From: Planctomycetota bacterium
Lineage (GTDB): Bacteria > Planctomycetota > Phycisphaerae > WQYP01
Assembly: GCA_021799715.1 (NCBI GenBank)
Contig: JAJYZY010000049.1
Location: forward strand, 1 to 16,191
Length of the DNA: 16,191 nt
Direction of reading: 5' to 3'
Shown: positions 7,453 through 15,661 of the stretch, piece after piece
Layout of the letters: every line of letters starts with the position of its first letter
Numbering within the stretch: the stretch's first letter is position 1
Program-made: the position numbers and the translations under genes
Notes under the pieces: model-generated
Databases searched by the model: none
What the model saw: the letters and a program-made list of their open reading frames with translations, nothing else
What the model was told of the DNA's origin: nothing

Positions 7453-7558
7453 CCGACCGCGGTGGAAAACAGCGGCCGGTCGGCTGTTGCGGCAATTGAA
7501 TATACGAACTGTCTATGCACGGATAACGGGAGTGCAAAAGTCGGTCGGTGCTGGTCGG
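7453..7558 (+). repeat. CGGTCGG heptamer cluster upstream of ald
   Basis: The 204-nt gap before ald (7379-7582) contains no gene. It holds CCGACCG at 7453-7459 and its exact complement CGGTCGG at 7477-7483 (7-bp inverted repeat, 17-nt spacer). CGGTCGG occurs again at 7542-7548 and a 6-of-7 copy (TGGTCGG) at 7552-7558, which ends 14 nt before the GGAG of ald. The set could be a multi-site operator. As RNA, the first arm could pair with any of three partners, giving alternative hairpins. Chance in GC-rich DNA is possible. No T run follows the hairpin, so it is not a simple terminator. Confidence 0.5.
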
Positions 7559-7582
7559 AAATGATTGAACCGGAGATATCCC

Positions 7583-8680
7583 ATGCTCATTGGTGTTCCG
7601 AAAGAAATTAAAAGTGATGAATATCGCGTGGCCATGATACCCGCGGAGGTGGAGTTCCTGACGCGCCATGGCCATCGGGTGGTCGTGCAAACTCAGGCCG
7701 GCATGGGCAGCGGTATTGAGGATTCGCACTATGTTCAAGCCGGTGCGGAAATTGTTCCGGCCGCGGAAAATATATGGCGACAGGCGGAATTGATCGTGAA
7801 GGTCAAAGAGCCTCAGCCGGCGGAATATCCGCTGATGCTATCCGGCCAGATGGTATTAACGTATTTTCATTTTGCGGCGGCACCGCAATTGGCGTTGGAG
7901 TGTTTATCGCACGGGATTACGGCCATCGCGTATGAGACCATTCGCGATAAGCGCGGTCTGCTGCCCTGTTTGACCCCGATGAGTGAAATAGCGGGGAAAA
8001 TGTCGATTCAGGAGGGGGCGAAATATCTGGAAAAGCCGATGATGGGACGGGGCATTCTTCTCGGCGGGGTGCCGGGGGTGGCGGCGGCCAATGTGGTGAT
8101 ACTGGGAGCGGGAGTTGTCGGTCAGAACGCCGCGAAAGTGGCGGCGGGCCTTGGCGCGCGCGTAACGTTGATGGATATAAACCTGGAACGTCTGCGATAT
8201 TTGAGTGATGTTTCCGCCGCCAATGTGACAACGGTGTATTCCGATGCGCAAACGGTGCGGGAAGCATTAAGCCATGCCGATCTGGTGGTGGGGGCGGTAT
8301 TGATTCCGGGCGACCGTGCGCCGCGGCTGGTTTCCCGCGATGATTTAAAGCGCATGAAAAACGGAAGTGTGCTGGTGGATGTGGCCATTGACCAGGGCGG
8401 CTGCACCGAAACCAGTCGCCCCACCACGCATCACGAGCCAACTTATATTGTCGATGGAGTGGTGCACTATTGCGTGACCAACATGCCCGGCGCGGTGGGC
8501 CGCACCAGCACATTTGCCTTATGCAATGCCACATTTCCATACGTAGCGGCCATTGCGCAACATGGTTGGGAAAAAGCCGCGAAACAGGATTCCGGCCTGG
8601 CGGAAGGCCTGAACATCCATGGCGGTAAAATTACCCACGCGGCGGTGGAAAAGGCATTGGCCGCGTCGCACAAGCACTGA
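7583..8680 (+). CDS. ald: Alanine dehydrogenase
   Basis: This NAD-dependent enzyme catalyses reversible oxidative deamination of L-alanine to pyruvate and ammonium, linking alanine and nitrogen metabolism. The 365-residue product is of normal family length (about 370). The catalytic residues fall at the same numbers as in characterised enzymes: Arg15, Lys75 (V-K-V-K-E-P), His96 (Y-F-H-F-A-A) and Asp270 (V-A-I-D-Q-G-G). The NAD-binding loop is L-G-A-G-V-V-G-Q-N-A-A, and the C-terminal signature V-T-N-M-P-G-A-V-G-R-T-S-T is intact. The start ATG 7583 has GGAG at 7572-7575 with a 7-nt spacer; the frame is open upstream to 7565 but that start is unsupported. A heptamer cluster precedes the gene. 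It converges with the minus-strand gene ending at 8806. The 125 nt between them contain no feature beyond a GGCCGGCC palindrome. Confidence 0.96.
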   Translation: MLIGVPKEIKSDEYRVAMIPAEVEFLTRHGHRVVVQTQAGMGSGIEDSHYVQAGAEIVPAAENIWRQAELIVKVKEPQPAEYPLMLSGQMVLTYFHFAAAPQLALECLSHGITAIAYETIRDKRGLLPCLTPMSEIAGKMSIQEGAKYLEKPMMGRGILLGGVPGVAAANVVILGAGVVGQNAAKVAAGLGARVTLMDINLERLRYLSDVSAANVTTVYSDAQTVREALSHADLVVGAVLIPGDRAPRLVSRDDLKRMKNGSVLVDVAIDQGGCTETSRPTTHHEPTYIVDGVVHYCVTNMPGAVGRTSTFALCNATFPYVAAIAQHGWEKAAKQDSGLAEGLNIHGGKITHAAVEKALAASHKH

Positions 8681-8805
8681 ATGCGGCGTAACAGAAGGGT
8701 CCATGGCTGTCGCAAACGGATCCCCCCAAGTCACGATGGCCGGCCGGTCCAATCGTTCCACCGGGCAGGCGCATTGATCCGGCGGAGTTATCGTTGCATG
8801 GATTT

Positions 8806-9516
8806 TTACCTGCCGCCGCCGGAAGCCAGCAATTTACGCCAGTGAAGCAGGGGCAATAAGCGCGTCAGGCCGGCGGCATAATGCTTAATAGCTGCGGTGA
8901 CCTTGAGCGTAACGGATTTGACAAACACCACGGAGGAGAGTTTTTCGCCCAGTTTTCCCTCAACGCGCTTGTAGATAATCAGGTTGGACGTATGCCCATG
9001 ACTGCGGACATACAGCGGCGCATCGAGCGTGCCGGTGATGGATTTTCCCCTTACCAGCGTAAAGGTATAGGAAAAGCTGATGCGCGGGCGGGTTTTGCCC
9101 GAGTAGTTTTTTATATCGCTGCCCTCCTGCTGATAACGCCAATCGCGTATTTCTTTGGCCGCCAGCAGATGAACCTGGATGGTCTTAATTAAACGTATAT
9201 CAATGTCACGATATTGCTTGATGTCCGCCAGCCAGACACGGAAGGGGGTTTTTAATGTTGTCCATATTTTCCCCGAAAGCTGTACTCCATTGCTTAATGT
9301 CACAACCCCCCGGCGGACCGCCAGAGATGCCGTGCCGTTAGATGTGCCGAATGGGTGCATGTGATTATCGGGTTTGAAACCGCCGCTGCCCGGAGCCTTG
9401 ACCGTTTGGGCGTGCGAAAGAATGCTGTTAAGGCTTTGGCTGCGAGCCGGCACTGCCAGAAAAAGGCACCAGATGGCAATGCCGGCCGCTCCGAAAAGCC
9501 TCGGCAGGCGCATCAT
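8806..9516 (-). CDS. Exported protein of unrecognised family
   Basis: The 236-residue product begins Met-Met-Arg-Leu-Pro-Arg-Leu, followed by a hydrophobic stretch (about residues 8-22) and a probable signal peptidase site near V-P-A-R-S-Q. It should therefore be periplasmic or secreted. The mature part has a low-complexity G/S/N-rich linker and then a beta-rich region (G-V-V-T-L-S-N-G-V-Q-L-S-G-K-I and later K-S-I-T-G-T-L-D-A-P-L-Y-V). The C-terminus is basic. I do not recognise a family. The frame is open to an ATG at 9675, but those 53 extra residues precede the signal peptide and run into the tilS leader, so 9516 (or ATG 9513) is preferred. No good Shine-Dalgarno is visible for either. 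Its direction is opposite to all neighbours from 1033 to 15661. Confidence 0.65.
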   Translation of the reverse strand: MMRLPRLFGAAGIAIWCLFLAVPARSQSLNSILSHAQTVKAPGSGGFKPDNHMHPFGTSNGTASLAVRRGVVTLSNGVQLSGKIWTTLKTPFRVWLADIKQYRDIDIRLIKTIQVHLLAAKEIRDWRYQQEGSDIKNYSGKTRPRISFSYTFTLVRGKSITGTLDAPLYVRSHGHTSNLIIYKRVEGKLGEKLSSVVFVKSVTLKVTAAIKHYAAGLTRLLPLLHWRKLLASGGGR

Positions 9517-9629
9517 GTATGGTTGTGCCGATATGTCTTGGCCGCTTTGCCCGCCGCCGGATTGCGAGTTCCGGACAGCGGAAAAATGTACGGCCCGGCC
9601 CGGGCGGAGAACATTGGATCTTCCGCGGG

Positions 9630-9659
9630 TTGGCCGCAACAACCGTATGTCGTTAAAAT
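9630..9659 (+). promoter_or_regulatory. Possible promoter of tilS
   Basis: TTGGCC (9630-9635, 4/6), an 18-nt spacer and TAAAAT (9654-9659, 5/6), ending 26 nt before the tilS ATG. The pieces are fair but not strong. The spacing to the start and the lack of a co-directional gene upstream support a promoter somewhere here. Confidence 0.4.
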
Positions 9660-9685
9660 TAGCGAGGTGTTTCATAGGAAGTATT

Positions 9686-10735
9686 ATGCCCGCTCCCGCC
9701 GGTCTGGTTCAACAGTTCGATCAACATCTGCATCGGCGGCGCTTGCTTGCGCCGAATCAGCGGCTGCTTGTGGCCTGCTCCGGCGGAGCAGACAGTGTGG
9801 CATTGTTGCGGTTGTTGTGCGCGGTGAATCAGTCCCATCATTGGAATTGGGAATTGATTGTAGGACATGTAAATCATCAACTTCGCGGCCGCGAATCCGA
9901 CCGCGACGAAGAATTTGTAAGAAAATTGGCCCAATTGTTGCAATTGCCGTTGCGGTGTAAAAAGTTAAATTTACTCCGCCGGGATTCAAAGCGAATTGTG
10001 AGCGAAAATGTGGCCCGCGACGGGCGGTATAAGGCCTTGCTGGCCATGGCCGCGACAAGTCGATGTGATGCGGTATTGCTGGCGCACCATGCGGATGATC
10101 AGGCCGAAACGATTTTAATGCGGCTGCTGCGCGGGGCTGGTGTGACGGGGCTGGCGGGGATAAATGAAAAAGAGCGGCGCGGGACGGTGTATCTGGTGCG
10201 ACCGCTGCTGCCATGGCCGGGTGCCGCGCTGCGCTATTGGCTCAAAGAGATCAACCAACCGTGGCGCGAAGATTTAAGCAATCAGGATACGCACTATTTG
10301 CGCAATCGAATTCGCTATGAATTGCTGCCCGCTCTGGAAACGTATCAGCCGCGCATCCGGGAATTGTTGCAGCGTAATGCCCGCCATGACCGTGCCACCG
10401 CTGATTTCCTTAAGCGGCATGCCGATGAATTGTTGCGAACGGCCCGTTTTCGGCGCGGCACCGGCGCAGTGAGCCTTGCCGCGGACAACATTGCCAAAGC
10501 CGATCCGGCACCGGCGGCCGTGGCCCTGCGAACGGCGATTATTGCTGCCGGAGGTGATGAGGATGGCATCAACAGCACGGTATTGCAGGAAGTGTTGGAT
10601 AAGCTGCAAACCGGCTCTTTACGCGGAGAAATTCAATTTGGCGGGTCGATTCGACTGAAGTTAATCCGCGATCGCATACACATCCGTCGCGCGTCGGAAA
10701 AAAATGGCAAGAAGCGGAGCCGCACGACATGCTGA
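9686..10735 (+). CDS. tilS: tRNA(Ile)-lysidine synthase
   Basis: TilS uses ATP to attach lysine to C34 of tRNA-Ile(CAU), changing its reading from AUG to AUA; it is normally essential. The 349-residue product has the PP-loop S-G-G-A-D-S (residues 32-37), H-V-N-H-Q-L-R-G, H-H-A-D-D-Q-A-E-T (134-142) and R-N-R-I-R-Y-E-L-L-P (206-215), all typical. It is at the short end of the family (E. coli about 430), so the C-terminal substrate-binding part appears reduced. ATG 9686 has AGGA at 9676-9679 with a 6-nt spacer. The open frame reaches back to 9374, but that part overlaps the minus-strand gene and is not TilS-like. The last 7 nt overlap the following glycosyltransferase gene. Confidence 0.94.
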   Translation: MPAPAGLVQQFDQHLHRRRLLAPNQRLLVACSGGADSVALLRLLCAVNQSHHWNWELIVGHVNHQLRGRESDRDEEFVRKLAQLLQLPLRCKKLNLLRRDSKRIVSENVARDGRYKALLAMAATSRCDAVLLAHHADDQAETILMRLLRGAGVTGLAGINEKERRGTVYLVRPLLPWPGAALRYWLKEINQPWREDLSNQDTHYLRNRIRYELLPALETYQPRIRELLQRNARHDRATADFLKRHADELLRTARFRRGTGAVSLAADNIAKADPAPAAVALRTAIIAAGGDEDGINSTVLQEVLDKLQTGSLRGEIQFGGSIRLKLIRDRIHIRRASEKNGKKRSRTTC

Positions 10736-11985
10736 CGCGCTACGGCCGGATTTGGAAACGCCTGGATAATTGGGCTTCGGATGCCGCGCACTATCGCCGC
10801 GCATTGGCCGCAATATTTTTCTTTGCGCTGGCGCTTCGCGTGATTGCCGCGCTGGCCCACCCGTATTATCTTCCCGATTCAGCGGATTATTCCGCCCTGG
10901 CCAAGGCGATTGCTGCGGGTCATGCCTATGAGGTGCATGGCCAATTGGCGCGGCGAATGCCGGGCTATCCAATATTTATGGCCGGATTCTACGCGGTATT
11001 GGGGTTCCACCATTTGCCAATCCTGCTGGCGCAGGCTTTGCTAAGCGCCCTGACAACCCTGTTTGCCGCCTGGTTTGGCCGATGTGTTTCGCCCGCGACT
11101 GGTGTATTGTCCGGGATGCTCTCGGCGCTGGACCCGCTGGGGATTGGCTTTTCCGCTTCGTTGTTGACCGAACCGTTGTTCACATTTGTATTTATGGCAA
11201 GTTTATATTTTTTGTTGCGGGCAATGCGAAATCCGCGGCAATGGTGGCTTTGGGTCTGGTTTGCGGTCACGTTTGCCATCGGCGTGTACATTCGCGCGGA
11301 AGTGTCGCTGTGTCTGTTTCCACTGTTGGCCTGGGGGGTGTGGGTGGCGCAAGGACCCAAGGGGCGGCTTGAGTCCGTGGCGGGCGGGGTGTCGGCTCTG
11401 CTGATTGTTTTTGTGTGTCTCCTGCCCTGGTGGATGCGCAACTATCAACTCTTTCATCAGGATTTTTTTCGATTTACCACCATGCAGGGAATCAGTCTGT
11501 ATGAATCGGTTTATTCCGGTGCAACCGGCGGACCGCGACAATCGGATCTGGTCATCCCGCGCTCGATCGCACGGCTTAATGAAAGTCAACGCGATCTGGC
11601 ATGGACGCACCGCGCGTTTACCGATATGGCCGAACATCCAGGACGCATCATCCGTCTGGCTTTTGTTAAAATTGCCCGCACATGGTCACCCTGGCTGCAC
11701 GCCAGGGGCTATACCAATAAGTGGCTCAATATCATATTGACTCTCTGGTATAGTCCGCTGTTCATTCTTGCGATCGTGGGTGTATGCCGCTGCCCGGTTT
11801 GCGCACCCCTGTTTGGAATCCTGTTGGTTCCAATCGTATACTTTACACTCATGCATGCGGTGTTCCTGGGATCGGTTCGTTACCGGGTTCCGGTTATGCC
11901 GCTGGTGGTGGTTTTTACGGCCATTGGCATGGCCCGCTCGATTCGGCGGCTGCCCGATGTCGCGGTGATGATGGAATCGCGGTAA
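10729..11985 (+). CDS. Membrane glycosyltransferase of the GT-C type (GT39/ArnT/PMT-like)
   Basis: This 418-residue polytopic membrane protein has roughly nine to eleven hydrophobic segments. The first extracytoplasmic loop carries acidic residues in L-P-D-S-A-D-Y (Asp50, Asp53), the place where GT-C enzymes keep their catalytic acid. A-S-L-L-T-E-P-L-F (Glu148) in a later segment is another common mark. The C-terminal membrane region has V-R-Y-R-V-P-V-M-P-L, as often seen in this group. Such enzymes transfer sugars from polyprenyl-phosphate donors to proteins, lipids or glycans outside the cytoplasm; the substrate here is unknown. ATG 10729 overlaps the tilS stop by 7 nt and has GGAG at 10716-10719, suggesting coupled translation. 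The gap to the AsmA-like gene is 76 nt. Confidence 0.85.
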   Translation: MLTRYGRIWKRLDNWASDAAHYRRALAAIFFFALALRVIAALAHPYYLPDSADYSALAKAIAAGHAYEVHGQLARRMPGYPIFMAGFYAVLGFHHLPILLAQALLSALTTLFAAWFGRCVSPATGVLSGMLSALDPLGIGFSASLLTEPLFTFVFMASLYFLLRAMRNPRQWWLWVWFAVTFAIGVYIRAEVSLCLFPLLAWGVWVAQGPKGRLESVAGGVSALLIVFVCLLPWWMRNYQLFHQDFFRFTTMQGISLYESVYSGATGGPRQSDLVIPRSIARLNESQRDLAWTHRAFTDMAEHPGRIIRLAFVKIARTWSPWLHARGYTNKWLNIILTLWYSPLFILAIVGVCRCPVCAPLFGILLVPIVYFTLMHAVFLGSVRYRVPVMPLVVVFTAIGMARSIRRLPDVAVMMESR

Positions 11986-12042
11986 GAACGCAATAATTTG
12001 AACGTGATTTCCGGAAGCAGTCCGCGAAGTTGCAAAGGATAA

Positions 12043-12069
12043 ATGGACGTGGTGCTGTTTCATGGCTGA
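12043..12069 (+). CDS. Possible 8-codon leader ORF overlapping the AsmA-like gene start
   Basis: ATG 12043 follows AAAGGA (12034-12039) with a short 3-nt spacer and reads Met-Asp-Val-Val-Leu-Phe-His-Gly before a TGA at 12067-12069. The AsmA-like gene's ATG at 12062 lies inside it and has no Shine-Dalgarno of its own. A ribosome ending here could restart on the long gene, so this may be a coupling leader. It could also be coincidence. It is too short to judge by coding bias. Confidence 0.2.
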   Translation: MDVVLFHG

Positions 12070-15000
12070 TTTTCCCCGAGCCAGTCCCGCCAAATGGTGG
12101 AAAACCACCGCCATTGGGCGCGTGCATCGGTCGCCCCATGCCATGTTTGTGGGGCGGGTGCGGCGGTTGATTTCCGTATCGGTATTGCTTCTGCTGGCGT
12201 TCATTATCGGCACGGTGTGGTATTTGACCAATCCCAAGCGGTTAAGTGCCATGTCCGGGTTGCTGCTTTCCCATGTCCTGGGTGCTCGGGTAACGGTTCA
12301 GAATGCCAAATTATCCTGGAATGGTACATTAAAACTTGGCGGCGTGCGGATGCGCACCAATCCGGAGAAAATGCCGTCAACGACCTTATTTTCCGCCGAT
12401 CAGGTTGAAGTTCGTTTTAACTGGCTGGGGCTTTTCAGCGGACGGCTTCATGCTTCTCAAATTACGGCGGTTCGCCCGATGCTGAATCTGGTTGATGATA
12501 TTGATGCCCGGCAGTGGAATTATGAAGGATTCGTGAAATCGGCTGCAACCAGTCCCGCCGGCACGCGGAAACCAGCACCCCCGCGCGCTGTTTATGGCGG
12601 CAGTCGTCCCACGCATTTGCCGGCCATCAATCTGCAAAATGCAATCGTGCGCTGGGGAGAGATCAAACATGGTGCCTACAGGATTGTCGGCCAGAGCCTG
12701 ATAAATGCTGAATTGGGTCCAAGCCCGGAATCGCATTCCACATATCAATTGGATATGGAACAGCAGACATTTGATGGCCATCCGGGCATTGTTTTAACCG
12801 GGCGGTATAACATCAGCACGCGGGAATTTTCCGCGCGGATCAATCAACTTCAATTTACTCCGGGCTTCCGCCAAACCATGCCGGAACCGGTTCAGAAGCT
12901 GTGGCGCAAATTGCATTTGCGGGGCGGCATGAGTCATATTGTTTTCCGGGTCAGCCCATCGACGGGTTTGCACGTTCATGCGATTCTAAACGGCGTATCC
13001 ATTGAGACTGTCGCGCCGAGCCGCCGATTCGGGCCGCAGATTGTTCCATTAAATAATCTCAATGGTCGCGTGGCGATCAGCAACACGGGTTTCAGCATTG
13101 AGAACCTCCGGGGCGTGGTGCTCGGCTGGAACTTTCAGGTACCCACCGCCGGATTTGACGGCTATGAGTCCGGCGCTCCGTTTCATCTGACGGTTAAATT
13201 ATCCAATATCAATATTCCGTTGCCTTACCCAAAGATTTTCTCAACGCGCGATTTCTCGCTGGCGCAGGCCATTTTTCATCGGTTGCGGCCCAGCGGACGG
13301 CTGAGCATCACCGTTCATATTGACCGCGCCCAACGACACGCCGCGCCCAGTGTGCGGGGTGATATAGAATGTAAAAACGTACAGGCTCGATATGTTAATT
13401 TTCCATACCCCATGGATCACGTTCACGGACTTATCCGCTTTACCGCCCATCACATCAACTTTGTTAATGTGCACGCCACCGCCGAATCATTTCCCGTTTC
13501 CCTGGTGGGCAGCGTGGCGATTAATGAAAACGACGGCCCGATTAATCTGGTTATCAGTTCGCCGCATGCGTATTTTGATCGCAGACTTGCGGCCTGTCTG
13601 CCGCTGGACATTCGGCCTATCTGGAACAGATTTAATCCCGTGGGCGTGGGCGGATTTGTCTGTGATGTCACCCATGCCGCCGGGACGCCCGGCGATCCAC
13701 GCATTGTTCTGCATATTTTTCCGCGGGATGTTTCCGGCGCCTACCGGGATTTGCCGTATCCGTTGGAGCATGTTCATGGCTCGCTGATATTTACGGATCA
13801 TGAGACGAAGATAATAAAACTGGAAGCGCCGGTTGGTGCCGCGGGTCATATTATTTTCACCGGTAAGGTTACCTATTCGCCAAATGATCTTGCCAAACTC
13901 AAACCCATGGTGCACCTGCAAGCCGTTGGTATTCCAATTAATCGCACGCTTACCGGGAGCCTGCCGGAGTCATGGTCCCGGTGGATTGATCTGCTGCATG
14001 TTCAGTCCGGGTATGCTGATCTTGATGCAATGATAACGCGCGGACCAGCCGGAAATCCGGCCGTTCAGGGTGCCCTGAATATCGACCGTGGCATTATGAA
14101 TCCGGCCCAACTCCCGTGGCCGTTGCGGAATGTTTCGGCACTGGCGCATATCAGCCCCCGCGGGCTGATCATCAACAATCTCACCGGGCTTACCGGTGCG
14201 GATGGCAAGGGAATCTTCACCGTATCCGGTGCCGTTGACGAGCCTCATGCCGGGCCGGTGCGGATCAGTGCCGCGGGAAATTGGAAAAACATTGAAATAA
14301 ATTCTCCGGCCCCGGCGCATATACCAAAGCTGATCGGTGGATTCTGGAATAAATGGAAAATTCGCGGCCCCAGCGACGGCAGTTTCACCTATTCGGTACT
14401 GGTTCACCAGAACAAGCTTACCGCAATGACCGAAATGCGGCATCAGAAGTATGATGTGCAAATTCAACCGCTTGGAATGAGTGTGGCACCGGCTTTTTTG
14501 CCCGCCGAGCTTTCCGCAATCACCGGGGTGGTCAATGTGGACAATGGCGTGGTGGGAATGAAAAATATCCGCGCCAGAGCCGGTGCCCAGCATCTGAATC
14601 TCTCCGGCACGTACCAAACCGATTCAGACTCTCTGGCTCTTTCCCTAATCGCCGATGGACCGCATCTATCAAAAACGTGGATGTCCCTTATTCCCAAGTC
14701 CACCCGGCAGTTCATAGCGGAACTCAAACCCAGCGCAAGCTGGGAATTGGACCTGCCGACTTTGAATCGCATCAAGGTTGGAAAGGCGTATCGCTGGCAT
14801 TTTACCGGGTCGGTGGTGCTGAATCATCTGGTCACCTCGGGTGATATTAAACTTAAAGCCCGGCAGGCTACCGTCACCTTGGCGCTGGACTTGGCGCCGG
14901 ACAATTCATTTCCCATGCTGGACGGGCAATTTGGTGTGACACGCTTGAATTGGAACGGCCGAATTGCCGACCCGCTGACCGGCGACATCGCCGCCAATTC

Positions 15001-15661
15001 CTTCACGCATGTTATTGCCATCAACCATATCAACGGTATGGTTGCCGGCGGCAAGTTGACGGGCAATATCCGAATTCATACCGGGAAAAATGCGTCCTAC
15101 GCCGTGGCGTGTCAATTACATGGATCGCAACTTGCGGGATTGCTTAGTGCGCCGGCAGAAAGAGCCGGTGCCAAGGGCATTCAGACCAGTACCGGACTCG
15201 TCGATGCGTCATTGATTCTCAATGCCACACTGGGGAAAACGCCAACCCGACAGGGCAGCGGCCAACTGATTATTCACAAGGCCAGTATTTATGATGTTCC
15301 CATGGCCATGGGTTTGATGCAGATTGTGACGCTGCGGTTGCCAATCAGTTCGGACTTCAAACACGCGGATGTGCGGTATGTCATCGACAACAATGTGGTG
15401 CGCTTTAAGCCCATTTCGTTAAGCAGTCCGGGCGTGAATCTGGTGGGGGAAGGGTCGTTGAACCTCAAAACCACGGATATCAACCTTCGGTTGCTAACGC
15501 AATCTCCCCAGGGCACGCGCGTGCCGCTGCTGGGATTTCTCTTTGGACTCGCCCGGTCGCAACTTCTGGAATTGCGGGTCTCCGGAACCATGTCGCACCC
15601 GGTCATCGCCCCCGTCCCGTTACGCTTTCTGGCCTGGCCATTTATCGGATTTGGGCAATAA
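12062..15661 (+). CDS. Large AsmA-like (AsmA/TamB/YhdP-type) envelope protein
   Basis: This 1199-residue protein has one N-terminal membrane anchor (about residues 36-55) and a long extracytoplasmic beta-rich body. The C-terminal part (about 1070-1190: Y-D-V-P-M-A-M-G-L-M, then V-R-F-K-P-I-S-L-S-S-P-G-V-N-L-V-G-E-G) resembles the end of AsmA/YhdP-type proteins. Proteins of this group form long grooves thought to carry phospholipids between inner and outer membranes. Motif blocks of the form L-P-Y-P-L-E-H-V-H-G recur about every 120 residues (see the repeat entry). ATG 12062 is used because it is the first in the frame; it lacks a clear Shine-Dalgarno, and ATG 12143 (residue 28) just before the anchor is an alternative. 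It follows the glycosyltransferase by 76 nt. Its stop overlaps the antisense end of the integrase frame. Confidence 0.8.
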   Translation: MADFPRASPAKWWKTTAIGRVHRSPHAMFVGRVRRLISVSVLLLLAFIIGTVWYLTNPKRLSAMSGLLLSHVLGARVTVQNAKLSWNGTLKLGGVRMRTNPEKMPSTTLFSADQVEVRFNWLGLFSGRLHASQITAVRPMLNLVDDIDARQWNYEGFVKSAATSPAGTRKPAPPRAVYGGSRPTHLPAINLQNAIVRWGEIKHGAYRIVGQSLINAELGPSPESHSTYQLDMEQQTFDGHPGIVLTGRYNISTREFSARINQLQFTPGFRQTMPEPVQKLWRKLHLRGGMSHIVFRVSPSTGLHVHAILNGVSIETVAPSRRFGPQIVPLNNLNGRVAISNTGFSIENLRGVVLGWNFQVPTAGFDGYESGAPFHLTVKLSNINIPLPYPKIFSTRDFSLAQAIFHRLRPSGRLSITVHIDRAQRHAAPSVRGDIECKNVQARYVNFPYPMDHVHGLIRFTAHHINFVNVHATAESFPVSLVGSVAINENDGPINLVISSPHAYFDRRLAACLPLDIRPIWNRFNPVGVGGFVCDVTHAAGTPGDPRIVLHIFPRDVSGAYRDLPYPLEHVHGSLIFTDHETKIIKLEAPVGAAGHIIFTGKVTYSPNDLAKLKPMVHLQAVGIPINRTLTGSLPESWSRWIDLLHVQSGYADLDAMITRGPAGNPAVQGALNIDRGIMNPAQLPWPLRNVSALAHISPRGLIINNLTGLTGADGKGIFTVSGAVDEPHAGPVRISAAGNWKNIEINSPAPAHIPKLIGGFWNKWKIRGPSDGSFTYSVLVHQNKLTAMTEMRHQKYDVQIQPLGMSVAPAFLPAELSAITGVVNVDNGVVGMKNIRARAGAQHLNLSGTYQTDSDSLALSLIADGPHLSKTWMSLIPKSTRQFIAELKPSASWELDLPTLNRIKVGKAYRWHFTGSVVLNHLVTSGDIKLKARQATVTLALDLAPDNSFPMLDGQFGVTRLNWNGRIADPLTGDIAANSFTHVIAINHINGMVAGGKLTGNIRIHTGKNASYAVACQLHGSQLAGLLSAPAERAGAKGIQTSTGLVDASLILNATLGKTPTRQGSGQLIIHKASIYDVPMAMGLMQIVTLRLPISSDFKHADVRYVIDNNVVRFKPISLSSPGVNLVGEGSLNLKTTDINLRLLTQSPQGTRVPLLGFLFGLARSQLLELRVSGTMSHPVIAPVPLRFLAWPFIGFGQ
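13040..14620 (+). repeat. Periodic protein modules inside the AsmA-like protein
   Basis: A block of hydrophobic-Pro-x-Pro-(M/L)-x-x-(V/L)-x-G followed by a beta hairpin recurs. The end of the motif falls at residues Gly335 (V-P-L-N-N-L-N-G), Gly456 (F-P-Y-P-M-D-H-V-H-G), Gly573 (L-P-Y-P-L-E-H-V-H-G) and Ala693 (L-P-W-P-L-R-N-V-S-A). A more divergent copy is at Gly822 (L-S-A-I-T-G). The spacings are 121, 117, 120 and 129 residues. The second and third copies are the closest pair. DNA-level identity is low, so this is old protein repetition rather than recent duplication. Confidence 0.65.

Noticed and set aside
8681..8805. Terminator between the converging ald and exported-protein genes
   Set aside because: Only a GGCCGGCC palindrome is present, without stem length or T run.
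9517..9675. 53-residue N-terminal extension of the minus-strand exported protein
   Set aside because: It would place a signal peptide in the middle of the protein and run up to the tilS leader.
9374..9685. N-terminal extension of TilS
   Set aside because: It is antisense to the exported-protein gene, is not TilS-like, and ATG 9686 has a good ribosome binding site and gives the normal N-terminus.
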